Assembly (NCBI GenBank): GCA_040880025.1
Contig: JBBDJD010000014.1
Coordinates: 22,360 to 86,359 of the forward strand
DNA from: RCIO01 sp040880025
GTDB lineage: Bacteria > Pseudomonadota > Alphaproteobacteria > Rhizobiales > Rhizobiaceae
DNA length: 64,000 bases
Direction: 5' to 3'
In this document: one piece after another, positions 63,952 through 64,000 of the stretch
Position numbering within the stretch: the first letter of the stretch is position 1
How the letters are laid out: each line of letters opens with the position of its first letter
The notes under the pieces: model-generated
Seen by the model: the letters and a program-made list of their open reading frames with translations, nothing else
The model's database searches: none
Told to the model about the DNA's origin: nothing
Made by a program: the position numbers and the translations under genes

Positions 63952-64000
63952 AGGTCGTGTGGACTCTAGGGATTCCCAAGACTGAGCAAATCAGATTCAA

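Noticed and set aside
63952..64000. Possible insertion-sequence end at the window edge
   Set aside because: Only 49 bases are visible; no terminal inverted repeat or transposase can be shown.

Overview
The window reads as chromosomal DNA of a Hyphomicrobiales (Rhizobiales) alphaproteobacterium, most likely near Mesorhizobium/Nitratireductor (Phyllobacteriaceae). The evidence is a high GC content by eye, a fused trpE(G) behind a Trp-codon attenuator, an lrp / trxB / lsrB block followed by an AbcR-like small RNA, a BA14K protein, extensin-family proteins and a RIME-like intergenic repeat. The genus assignment is inference. No rRNA, tRNA or CRISPR array was recognised.

Layout. 1-5.8 kb: a same-strand cluster (coiled protein cut by the window edge, unknown protein, AAA+ ATPase, DUF6638-like protein, membrane-anchored DUF2333 protein) of unknown joint function. 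5.9-11.6 kb: small hydrophilic proteins, a BrkB/YihY membrane protein, formate-THF ligase behind twin TGTATACA palindromes, a DUF2254 membrane protein and a PAP2 phosphatase. 11.6-18 kb: trpL attenuator and trpE(G), a CDF cation transporter, a small exported protein, an AbrB-permease remnant and leuA. 18-32.2 kb: mixed single-gene units (TPR regulator-like protein, hydrolase, metallophosphoesterase, Nudix, glutathionyl-hydroquinone reductase, GNAT, GMC oxidoreductase, thioesterase, a divergent HxlR/FMN-reductase pair with a 17-bp palindrome, CNNM transporter, two extensin-family proteins, TPR protein). 32.5-36.2 kb: greA, lrp, trxB, lsrB and a non-coding region with one strong and one tentative small RNA. 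36.2-43.1 kb: EF-G-like GTPase, aspartate aminotransferase, an inverted-repeat element, a translationally coupled EAL/degenerate-EAL pair, and an alkyltransferase.

43.1-49.5 kb is the accessory zone: repeated GC-rich segments, a duplicated 3' scrap of a lytic transglycosylase gene, a RelE/ParE-type toxin-antitoxin pair, an AT-richer OLD-family nuclease, a hicAB pair with a frameshifted hicA, and a second, all-synonymous copy of the last 23 codons of carB. This looks like a small defence island at the 3' end of carB. An assembly gap (10 N plus a 41-nt C run) lies inside it. 49.5-64 kb: carB, a BA14K protein, a single-chain type IIG-like restriction-modification enzyme, an OmpA-family protein, a 1481-residue exported caspase-fold/TPR protein, a small membrane protein and a terminal RIME-like repeat.

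All family assignments come from reading motifs by eye; no database search was run.
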